Source of the DNA: DAISJD01 sp036821645
Lineage (GTDB): Bacteria; Pseudomonadota; Alphaproteobacteria; ATCC43930; CGMCC-115725
Direction: 5' to 3'
Assembly (NCBI GenBank): GCA_036821645.1
Contig: DAISJD010000047.1
Location: forward strand, 1-20,639
DNA: 20,639 nt
Shown here: in pieces, positions 14,120-20,639 of the stretch
Position numbering within the stretch: position 1 is the first letter of the stretch
Layout: the number at the start of each line of letters is the position of its first letter
Made by a program: the position numbers and the translations under genes
The notes under the pieces: model-generated
Told to the model about the DNA's origin: nothing
The model's input: the letters and a program-made list of their open reading frames with translations, nothing else
The model's database searches: none

Positions 14120-16222
14120 TCAATCATTTTCAATGGTATCAAGTTTAATACCATCAAAGAAAAAACGTACAACATAACGATCAAAACCATCCAAAGATTT
14201 AATTTTTAATACTTCATTTATTCCGATACTATTAAATTTTTCTAAAGTATGCAATAAGCTCATTTCAGAATCTTCGAAATTTATTAAACCAGCAACATGA
14301 ATTTTCTTTGATATCATTCTCGGAAGCCCATATTCCTCAAGATGATAGACCACACTTGGCAAAAATGCACGGCTCATTTTCACTATGAAGGTTGATATAT
14401 CTACGGATGGATTAATGATAATTTTATGGAGTTGATTAACATCATTTAAAAGTGTCGACAATTTAAATGTTATTATTCTCTCAAGTTTAAAAAAATCATC
14501 AATATATATTTCCTCTTTTTTTAGAGATGATATGATGTGGAGCAATTCAAAATCCCAGTTATGAGCAATTGCTTTGGTTGTATTCACTATCTTACTGGGC
14601 TTGTCTTTCCAAAATCCACGTTTGAGATCTAAAATTTCATATAGCATTCTCGTCCAATCTTTTGGATTAGATGAGTTAAGATATGAAAACCCACGCCATT
14701 TTTCAGGATATTCACTCATATCTGTTGCCAAGCTTAGAAGGAAATCAGCGTCACTATCCTGAAGTAAGTTATCCCTTTTCATAGTAGCAAAATTTCTCTC
14801 CCCTACAATCAAAGACATTTTTTTTCTATATTCAATAATTTTTTCAACTTGCCGCTTATCAAGCTGATCTACATCATGAATCTCATCTAAGCTACCTAGT
14901 ATTTTATCTGGCAGTTCAACTTTTAACTGTGCATCATGTGGTTCTGGTGGTGTATCTAAAAGATATATATTTCCAACAAAATGCTTAAACATTCTACCTC
15001 CACGACCAATAATATTTTTATATGTAAAATCATTAAGCTTTTCTCTGCCAATCTTGCTACGCCAGATGATGACATTTTGTGCTGATGTATTAACCCCCTC
15101 AATAATAGAAGACGTTGATACAATACTATCAAAACCATTTTTACGCTCAAAAAGTTGAATTTGAAGCTGGCTCAGACACCTGTGCATGCTGCCATTGTGG
15201 ACTCCAATCCCACGCTCGGCCAAGTCTGCAATCATCCAGTCCGCTTGATAGTTTTTCCTTAACCATATCGCAAAGAATTTTGCATGAACCCGATTAACCG
15301 GTTGTATTTTTTTTATAAGAATTTCAGCAACATTTTTAATCTCAGAATAAGTTCCTGCATATATTAGAGTTTTTTGTCTTAAACTGCAAACTATATCAAT
15401 TAATTTTTTTTCTTTTTTCTTTTTATCCTTGCCAATTTCTTTATATGTTTCTTGTATATTAAGATATACGGTATTAAAATTGAGCAGCTCAATAAATTCA
15501 AAATCTTTAGTAAATTCGTTATGATCAATTTTTTTTATATTAGGAGCTAGATAATATTTTTGATTTGCTAATTTTGATAATTTTATTATTGCTTTCACAA
15601 GTAAAGGCGCTCTCTCGCGGTCATATTTCTCGCTTATTTTGTAAAACTCATCAATAACAAGAAGGTCAATCTTATCAAGTACTGATAAATATCTAAAAAC
15701 ACGTTCCTGAGGAAAAATAAAAATATTCTTTATTCCCAATGGTGTGTCAGGTGCTGTAATTATACTATAGTTTACAGAAAATTTTTTAAATAATCTTCTC
15801 CTCACCTCATCCATTAATGCAATAGTTGGTACAATTATTAATACATTAACCGGTTTTTTAGCAGAAATGTAAGCATCAACAATGAAGCTTTTACCAAAAC
15901 TAGTTGGCGCACTAACTATAATGTTTTTACCATCAAGTAGTTTAGCAAGAACGCTCGCTTGCTCACGATGTAAAGTTGCCATTTTACGACCAACATCTAC
16001 CTCAAAAGCTCTATATATAAATCTTTGATCCCACGAACTATTCTCATCTCGTAAATAGGGGTATAATCCCATCGCACGAATCATATGATTAACAAGCTGA
16101 GAATATGGCCTTTTTGCCTTATTTAGATCATCTAATAGACATATCAACTTGTTTCTTGCAGAGACTTCATTGCCCAATAAAAGAAGATTGTTAATCTCCC
16201 TACAGATCTCAAAATCATCCAT
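14120..16222 (-). CDS. hamB: Hachiman defence helicase HamB (superfamily 2)
   Basis: A 700-residue (701 from an upstream GTG) superfamily 2 helicase, the sensor half of the HamAB anti-phage system. Numbered from the GTG, the motifs run: Walker A APTSFGKS (106-113), IVPTIALMDE (131-140), motif II DEFY (192-195, in LLVIDEFYKIS) in place of DEAD/DEAH, and YLAPN (225-229). Then come LIYAGT (287-292), motif V STSSIIEGVN (370-379) and motif VI IIGRGGR (405-411). The last 280 residues are helical and unlike housekeeping helicases. The hamA stop overlaps the start (TGATG, or GTGA if GTG 16225 is used), and AAGGA lies just upstream inside hamA, so the two are translated together. Identification rests on the helicase plus the DUF1837 partner. 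It is AT-rich, unlike mutS next to it. Confidence 0.87.
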   Translation of the reverse strand: MDDFEICREINNLLLLGNEVSARNKLICLLDDLNKAKRPYSQLVNHMIRAMGLYPYLRDENSSWDQRFIYRAFEVDVGRKMATLHREQASVLAKLLDGKNIIVSAPTSFGKSFIVDAYISAKKPVNVLIIVPTIALMDEVRRRLFKKFSVNYSIITAPDTPLGIKNIFIFPQERVFRYLSVLDKIDLLVIDEFYKISEKYDRERAPLLVKAIIKLSKLANQKYYLAPNIKKIDHNEFTKDFEFIELLNFNTVYLNIQETYKEIGKDKKKKEKKLIDIVCSLRQKTLIYAGTYSEIKNVAEILIKKIQPVNRVHAKFFAIWLRKNYQADWMIADLAERGIGVHNGSMHRCLSQLQIQLFERKNGFDSIVSTSSIIEGVNTSAQNVIIWRSKIGREKLNDFTYKNIIGRGGRMFKHFVGNIYLLDTPPEPHDAQLKVELPDKILGSLDEIHDVDQLDKRQVEKIIEYRKKMSLIVGERNFATMKRDNLLQDSDADFLLSLATDMSEYPEKWRGFSYLNSSNPKDWTRMLYEILDLKRGFWKDKPSKIVNTTKAIAHNWDFELLHIISSLKKEEIYIDDFFKLERIITFKLSTLLNDVNQLHKIIINPSVDISTFIVKMSRAFLPSVVYHLEEYGLPRMISKKIHVAGLINFEDSEMSLLHTLEKFNSIGINEVLKIKSLDGFDRYVVRFFFDGIKLDTIEND

Positions 16223-17145
16223 CACTTGCGTCCTTGATAAAAATTGACCGCATTTACAAAAAAATCAACAATAATTTTTTTGTTAGGTACCGGAAAGAGA
16301 ATGATGTGAAAGTTTAGACTGTTGTACTTATTAATATATTCTGATTTATTAATTTGCTTTATGAAATATGCATCTGCACGATTTTTATGAAAATTGATCA
16401 TTTTTTCCTTATATTCTTCTGATATTTCTTTAAAATTTGAAGTAATATTACATTCATGAAGCAATAGTATTGTAATATGAATTTTTGATTTCAAATTATC
16501 AATTGATATTCTGCTATCTAATGCTGCCTTTATTCTCTCACGGAGATTACTATCCATAGTAAAATTATCCAGGTCTGATACATTGGTTATTATAGAGTTT
16601 TCTTTTTTCAATTTTTCAGTCGATAATAAGTTTATTACTGACGTTACAATAGTATCAAGCCGAGAATCAACAATGGAGCTGTAAAATTTAGCTTCTCCAA
16701 ACCAGAGCGTAAAATCGTCCCCGTCTACAACAATATGAACACTGTCTGCCCCCTTAGCATTATCCTGAGAATTCTGCTTATAGAAAATTTTTGGTACAAC
16801 AGGAAGAGCATTAAAATGGCGTCGCATTAACCCATATAGAAAAACTTCAGCAATTTCACTTCCCTCGCCGATCTTATCATTGTCGGTCAGTCTAAGATTT
16901 TTTGCGGCCGTTACAAGAGTTGTATGATTATTATTAATAAGATTTAATCTTTCTCTTTGTGATAGAGCAGTCTCCGCAATATTATCCCACAAAAAATTGT
17001 TGAATTTATCGTAACGCCAGCCAGCATCTTCATAATCATTTATTAAGCTTAATACGCGCTTATTAAGTAAATTCTTAAGCTCAGATTTAGTTGTAACTTC
17101 AGAAAGAGTATTATCAACTAAAATCTCGAATTCTATCTTACCCAT
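16222..17145 (-). CDS. hamA: Hachiman defence nuclease HamA (DUF1837)
   Basis: A 307-residue DUF1837 protein, the effector of the Hachiman system. The domain starts near GEGSEIAEVFLYGLMRRHF (93-111), continues with PKIFYKQNSQDNAKGADSVH (118-137) and reaches GEAKFY (150-155). Asp134 in KGADSVH together with Glu151 and Lys153 form a PD-(D/E)xK-type nuclease core. Family knowledge: HamA cuts DNA when HamB detects aberrant or invading DNA, causing abortive protection. The residues needed are intact, so the protein is probably active. Residues 1-90 are less conserved and may bind HamB. Codon use is strongly AT-biased (many Asn, Lys, Ile), indicating transfer from another genome. Start ATG 17145 has AGGA about 11 bases upstream, a long spacing. 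Confidence 0.87.
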   Translation of the reverse strand: MGKIEFEILVDNTLSEVTTKSELKNLLNKRVLSLINDYEDAGWRYDKFNNFLWDNIAETALSQRERLNLINNNHTTLVTAAKNLRLTDNDKIGEGSEIAEVFLYGLMRRHFNALPVVPKIFYKQNSQDNAKGADSVHIVVDGDDFTLWFGEAKFYSSIVDSRLDTIVTSVINLLSTEKLKKENSIITNVSDLDNFTMDSNLRERIKAALDSRISIDNLKSKIHITILLLHECNITSNFKEISEEYKEKMINFHKNRADAYFIKQINKSEYINKYNSLNFHIILFPVPNKKIIVDFFVNAVNFYQGRK

Positions 17146-17189
17146 TGATGATCAATTCCTAGTTTGTGATTATTCTGCTTAACATATCC

Positions 17190-17219
17190 AATATATATAC
17201 GTTTGAATTTTAAGTTCAA
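17190..17219 (-). promoter_or_regulatory. Likely hamAB promoter
   Basis: On the minus strand TTGAAC (17219-17214) and TATATT (17195-17190) are separated by 18 bases, and the ATG of hamA follows about 45 bases later. The -35 lies in an inverted repeat TTGAA-N7-TTCAA (17203-17219) that might be an operator. AT-rich DNA offers many such matches, so confidence is limited. Confidence 0.4.
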
Positions 17220-17395
17220 TCTCTTTATCAGATAAAATAGTGTTTATATACAATTTTTGCTATTTTGTTTAGTTGTGAACGATATGCAACCAACATGGTC
17301 CCCCCACACCCCCATTGCCGATCCCCGTCGCTTCGCGCTATGCTCGGCGATTGTCCCCTGGTTTTGCCCGATGAACGGAGTGTTTGGAACCGACC

Positions 17396-17926
17396 ATGAC
17401 CAACATGATTTTGCCCGAGGACACCCGCGAATTGGTTGCCCATTATGCCACGCGCCCGGCGTTCGAGCGGGCCGTGGCCGATTTGTTGGCCGCCGGGTTT
17501 GCGCCCAGCGACCTGTCGGTTTTGGCCTCTCACGATAGTCTTGAGGTTGCGGGCGATATCGCGGGCTATCATCGCGCCCCCTTGGCCGCGATCGGGGCGG
17601 GACTTGCCGGGGAATTGCCGCTGCTCGCCCCGTTGGCGCTCACCGGGTTGATGCTGGCCGTATCCGGTCCCGTCGGGGTTGCGGTGGCCGCCGTCGCGGC
17701 GGCGGCGGGCGGGACGCTGGCGCTGCGCCCGGTCTTGGATCAGATCACCGAAACCGCCCATGCCACCCAATTCAGCGACGCGGTGGCAAAAGGCCATATC
17801 CTCTTGTGGGTGCGGACCGCCGATGCGGGGCGGGTCGGCGCGGCCGAAACCCTGTTGCGCCAGGCGGGCGGCACCGACATCGTACGCCTGCGCACGCCAG
17901 TATCCGAGGCGGGTCTCGCCGGATGA
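17396..17926 (+). CDS. Small Gly/Ala-rich protein of unknown function
   Basis: A 176-residue protein not firmly recognised. Residues 20-50 (AFERAVADLLAAGFAPSDLSVLASHDSLE) look like the short alpha-beta module of general-stress-protein-17M / YflT-type proteins, in which a helix followed by a GF-x-x-x-D-L-S strand recurs. Residues 64-108 are hydrophobic and rich in Gly and Ala, like a glycine-zipper membrane hairpin. A second alpha-beta module follows (HILLWVRTADAGRVGAAETLLRQAGGTDIV would be its span, 134-163). The open frame begins with TTG 4 codons earlier; ATG 17396 with GGA seven bases upstream is preferred. It is GC-rich like the core genome and thus outside the island; maeB follows 240 bases later on the same strand. 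Confidence 0.7.
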   Translation: MTNMILPEDTRELVAHYATRPAFERAVADLLAAGFAPSDLSVLASHDSLEVAGDIAGYHRAPLAAIGAGLAGELPLLAPLALTGLMLAVSGPVGVAVAAVAAAAGGTLALRPVLDQITETAHATQFSDAVAKGHILLWVRTADAGRVGAAETLLRQAGGTDIVRLRTPVSEAGLAG

Positions 17927-17930
17927 TCTT

Positions 17931-17988
17931 AACCGAAAACCGATCAGGGTGGGGTCAAGCGATCGGTAATATTAACCTGATTTCGGTT
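17931..17988. repeat. Nested inverted repeats upstream of maeB
   Basis: AACCGAAA (17931-17938) pairs with TTTCGGTT (17981-17988), and inside it ACCGATC (17939-17945) pairs with GATCGGT (17961-17967). The left arms are continuous while the right arms are split by 13 bases (AATATTAACCTGA). It begins four bases after the stop of the preceding gene and 178 bases before maeB; it could be an operator region or a cruciform-forming site. Confidence 0.45.
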
Positions 17989-18032
17989 CATAATGAAGAT
18001 TAATCGGAAAATCAGGCCGTTCTCTGCTTTAC

Positions 18033-18060
18033 CCCATCCTCTTTTTTGAGGAAAGATGGG
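18033..18060 (+). other. Hairpin in the maeB leader
   Basis: CCCATC (18033-18038) pairs with GATGGG (18055-18060), with an inner CTC / GAG pair around TTTTTT and a GAAA bulge. It lies about 105 bases before the maeB start. The T-run is in the loop rather than after the stem, so it does not look like a terminator. Confidence 0.35.
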
Positions 18061-18165
18061 CATGATTATTGCCGGGGTGTCGGGGTCCGTTTTCCACATC
18101 CGCATCACCAGACAAGCCGAGGCTGATTTCAAGGTTTCGGGACAACAACGAACCGGGGGAAGATT

Positions 18166-20439
18166 GTGATAGAAGATTCGAACCGCCGCATTACCGAAGC
18201 CGAGGCCCTGGAATTTCACGCGACCGGCAAGCCGGGCAAGATCGAAATCGCCCCGACCAAGCCGCTGACCACCCAACGCGATCTGTCCTTGGCCTATTCC
18301 CCCGGTGTCGCCTATCCGTGCCTGCACATCGCCAAGGACCCGTCCCTCGCCTACGATTATACGGCCAAGGGCAATCTCGTCGCCGTCATCTCGAACGGCA
18401 CCGCCGTTCTGGGCCTGGGCGATCTCGGGGCGTTGGCGTCCAAACCCGTGATGGAAGGCAAGGCGGTTCTGTTCAAGCGGTTTGCCGATATCGATTCGAT
18501 CGATCTCGAAGTCGATACGAAGGATGTCGAGACCTTCATCAATTGCGTGCGCTATCTCGGCCCCAGTTTCGGCGGCATCAATCTTGAAGACATCAAGGCC
18601 CCGGAATGTTTCATCATCGAGCAGCGCCTGCGCGAACTGCTCGACATTCCCGTGTTTCACGACGATCAGCACGGCACCGCCATCATCGCGGCCGCCGGGC
18701 TCATCAATGCCTGCAACCTGACCGGCCGGTCGCTGGCCGATGTGCGGCTCGTCGTGAATGGGGCGGGGGCCGCCTCGGTCGCCTGCGTCGAATTGGTCAA
18801 GGCGATGGGCATCCCGCACAATAACGTCATCATGTGCGACACCAAGGGTGTGATCTATCAGGGCCGCACCGAGGGCATGAATCAGTGGAAATCGGCCCAC
18901 GCCGCCGTCACCGATCGCCGGACGCTGGCCGAGGCGCTCGACGGGGCCGATGCGTTCTTCGGCCTGTCGGTCGCAGGGGCCGTGACCCAGGACATGGTAA
19001 AGGCGATGGCCCCCAACCCGATCATTTTCGCCATGGCCAATCCCGACCCGGAAATCACCCCCGAAGACGTGCGCGCCGTGCGCCCGGACGCGCTCGTTGC
19101 GACCGGACGATCGGACTATCCCAATCAGGTCAACAACGTCCTGGGCTTTCCCTATATCTTTCGCGGGGCCTTGGATGTCCGCGCCTCGACCATCAACGAG
19201 GCGATGAAGATCGCCGCCGCCGAGGCGCTCGCCCAACTCGCGCGGGAAGATGTGCCGGACGAAGTGGCCGCCGCCTATTCCGGGCGTCGCCTGACCTACG
19301 GCCCCGATTATCTGATCCCCGCCCCATTCGATCCGCGCCTCATCTCGAACGTGCCGGTCGCGGTTGCCAAGGCCGCCATGGAAACCGGCGTCGCGCGCAA
19401 ACCGATCGCCGATTTGAACGCCTATGCCCGCAGTCTTGCCAACCGCCTGAACCCGATCGCCGCCAGCCTCGAAGGGATTTTCGAAGCCGTGTGCAGCAAG
19501 CCGCGCCGGGTCGTCTTTGCCGAGGGCGAAGAAGAACGGGTGATGCGGGCCGCGATCGAATTCCAAAATGCCGGGTTCGGCACCCCCGTCCTGATCGGGC
19601 GCGAAGACCGCATCCATGCGACCTTGAAATCGATGGGCATCGCAGCGCCCGAGGGGCTCGAAATTCACAATGCGCGCCTGTCGCACGACAATCGCAAATA
19701 TGCCGATTTCCTTTATAAGCGCCTGCAACGCAAGGGGGCCCTGCAACGCGATTGCCAACGCATGGTCAATCAGGATCGCAACATCTTCGCCGCCTGCATG
19801 GTGGCCCAGGGCGATGCCGATGCCATGATTACCGGGGCCACCCGGTCCCATGCCGGGTCCTTGGACGACATTACCCGCGTTCTCGACATCAAGACGGGCG
19901 AGCGGCTGTTGGGGGTCATGATGCTGGTCGTGCGGGACCGGACGATTTTCGTGGCCGATACCACGGTGCATGAATTGCCCTCGCCCGAAGAACTGGCCGA
20001 TATCGCGATTCAGACCGCCACCAAGGCCCGCCAGATGGGGGCAACCCCGCGCGTCGCCCTGTTGTCCTTCTCGAATTTCGGCAATCCCATGCGTGAGAAG
20101 GCGGATCGCATCCGGGCCGCCGTCCAAATCCTGGATCGACGCAAGGTCGATTTCGAGTATGATGGGGAAATGTCGGCGGACGTCGCCCTCGATTTCGATC
20201 TGATGCGGCGCAGCTATCCGTTCTGTCGCCTGACCGGTCCCGCCAACGTCCTGATCATGCCCGCCCTGCACACGGCCAACGTCTCGTCCAAACTGTTGCA
20301 GCAACTGGGCGGCGGCATGGTGATCGGGCCGATGCTGCTCGGCCTTGCCAAACCCGCGCAAATCGTGGAAATGGGCGCCACCGTGACCGATATCGTCAAT
20401 CTGGCGGCCCTCGCCGCCCATGATTCGATTGTCGGCTAG
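18166..20439 (+). CDS. maeB: NADP-dependent malic enzyme with phosphotransacetylase-like domain
   Basis: A 757-residue two-domain enzyme converting malate to pyruvate, CO2 and NADPH, linking the TCA cycle to gluconeogenesis or acetyl-CoA supply. The malic domain (about 1-430) has SLAYSPGVAYPC (41-52), the metal and substrate region EDIKAPECF (141-149) and PVFHDDQHGTA (162-172), and the nucleotide-binding loop NGAGAAS (198-204). From about 430 to the end is a phosphotransacetylase-like domain (VVFAEGEEERVMRA, then ITGATRSH and the GGGMVIGPMLLGLAKP end), which lacks transferase activity in known MaeB proteins and serves regulation by acetyl-CoA. Start GTG 18166 is supported by GGGGGA five bases upstream. 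Length is normal. Confidence 0.96.
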   Translation: MIEDSNRRITEAEALEFHATGKPGKIEIAPTKPLTTQRDLSLAYSPGVAYPCLHIAKDPSLAYDYTAKGNLVAVISNGTAVLGLGDLGALASKPVMEGKAVLFKRFADIDSIDLEVDTKDVETFINCVRYLGPSFGGINLEDIKAPECFIIEQRLRELLDIPVFHDDQHGTAIIAAAGLINACNLTGRSLADVRLVVNGAGAASVACVELVKAMGIPHNNVIMCDTKGVIYQGRTEGMNQWKSAHAAVTDRRTLAEALDGADAFFGLSVAGAVTQDMVKAMAPNPIIFAMANPDPEITPEDVRAVRPDALVATGRSDYPNQVNNVLGFPYIFRGALDVRASTINEAMKIAAAEALAQLAREDVPDEVAAAYSGRRLTYGPDYLIPAPFDPRLISNVPVAVAKAAMETGVARKPIADLNAYARSLANRLNPIAASLEGIFEAVCSKPRRVVFAEGEEERVMRAAIEFQNAGFGTPVLIGREDRIHATLKSMGIAAPEGLEIHNARLSHDNRKYADFLYKRLQRKGALQRDCQRMVNQDRNIFAACMVAQGDADAMITGATRSHAGSLDDITRVLDIKTGERLLGVMMLVVRDRTIFVADTTVHELPSPEELADIAIQTATKARQMGATPRVALLSFSNFGNPMREKADRIRAAVQILDRRKVDFEYDGEMSADVALDFDLMRRSYPFCRLTGPANVLIMPALHTANVSSKLLQQLGGGMVIGPMLLGLAKPAQIVEMGATVTDIVNLAALAAHDSIVG

Positions 20440-20464
20440 GCCGTCAGCTCAGATAACCTCCACA

Positions 20465-20515
20465 CCCTTCCTGCCCCTTGTCGATCCGACATCGGGCGGG
20501 AAGGGCGCTTATTTT
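20465..20515 (+). terminator. Rho-independent terminator after maeB
   Basis: A 12-bp stem (20465-20476 with 20494-20505, one G-U pair) with a 17-base loop is followed by a T-rich stretch (CGCTTATTTTC). It begins 25 bases after the maeB stop. Beyond it, 20516-20639 holds no gene that can be supported; an ATG at 20581 opens a short frame to the window end without a ribosome binding site. Confidence 0.75.
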
Positions 20516-20639
20516 CATAAAATTGCGGCGATCGCTTAAAAAAACCACGACCCGCCGCAAAACCGTCATCATACGCGCCCATGATGCCGTGCTTTGTTTC
20601 CCGCATTTCGGCAACAAGGCTGTCCCCCGTGCCCCGTCC

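Larger units (their letters stand above)
14085..17290. mobile_element. AT-rich genomic island carrying a Hachiman system
   Basis: Base composition switches within a few dozen bases at about 14080 and again at about 17285, from GC-rich flanks to strongly AT-rich DNA. The island contains only the two defence genes plus short non-coding ends. No transposase, integrase or tRNA is seen. An eight-base direct repeat GATAAAAT occurs near both edges (14091-14098 and 17231-17238), but such a word is not surprising in AT-rich DNA. Boundaries are estimates from composition and need comparison with a strain lacking the insert. Confidence 0.7.

Noticed and set aside
17143..17155. TTGATGATCAA palindrome over the hamA start codon as an operator
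   Set aside because: Only 11 bases in AT-rich DNA, easily arising by chance, and not placed over a promoter element.
17944..20421. An 825-codon open frame on the minus strand opposite maeB
   Set aside because: It is the antisense shadow of a well-identified gene. The translation is low-complexity (His, Gly, Asp, Arg) with no domain, as expected from GC-rich codon bias.
20516..20639. Possible gene start (ATG 20581) or gene end on the minus strand at the window edge
   Set aside because: Several frames are open over so short a distance, no ribosome binding site is seen, and the minus frame would read through the maeB terminator.

Overview
The window looks like a chromosomal segment of an alphaproteobacterium, plausibly of Rhodospirillales type. 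The grounds are GC-rich coding DNA over most of its length and a mutS / maeB neighbourhood that is familiar from that class. The taxonomic call is an inference from gene content. No tRNA, rRNA, CRISPR array, insertion sequence or integrase was seen.

Left part (1-5400): a complete polyamine/sulfate-type ABC importer (periplasmic binding protein, ATPase, two permeases), all on the + strand, followed by an RraA/HMG-aldolase-family protein. A strong hairpin terminator separates the binding-protein gene from the ATPase gene. ATPase, permease 1 and permease 2 are tightly packed. Next (5385-7424) come three minus-strand genes: a thioredoxin-type arsenate reductase, exonuclease III and a small SnoaL/NTF2-fold protein. 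Two operator-like dyads 30 bp apart lie upstream of exonuclease III.

Middle (7604-13997): a TetR-family regulator and an Old Yellow Enzyme form a NemR/NemA-like pair, with a palindrome between them that matches the known NemR box and a heavily folded 5' leader before the reductase gene. A GC-rich bidirectional terminator then separates them from a glutathione peroxidase. Next is a secreted DUF305 protein whose upstream DNA is a textbook CueR/HmrR-type copper promoter (19-bp spacer). mutS and a DUF486 membrane protein follow. The section from 7604 to 10697 therefore reads as a cluster for electrophile, peroxide and copper stress.

Accessory island (about 14085-17290): base composition drops sharply to AT-rich. 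The only two genes are a DUF1837 nuclease (HamA) and a superfamily 2 helicase (HamB), overlapping and on the minus strand. This is a two-gene Hachiman anti-phage system, inserted between the mutS/DUF486 side and the maeB side, and it carries its own likely promoter. It is the most interesting part of the window.

Right part (17396-20639): a small glycine/alanine-rich membrane-associated protein of unknown function, then maeB (malic enzyme fused to a phosphotransacetylase-like domain) and a good terminator. The last 120 bases hold nothing that can be assigned.
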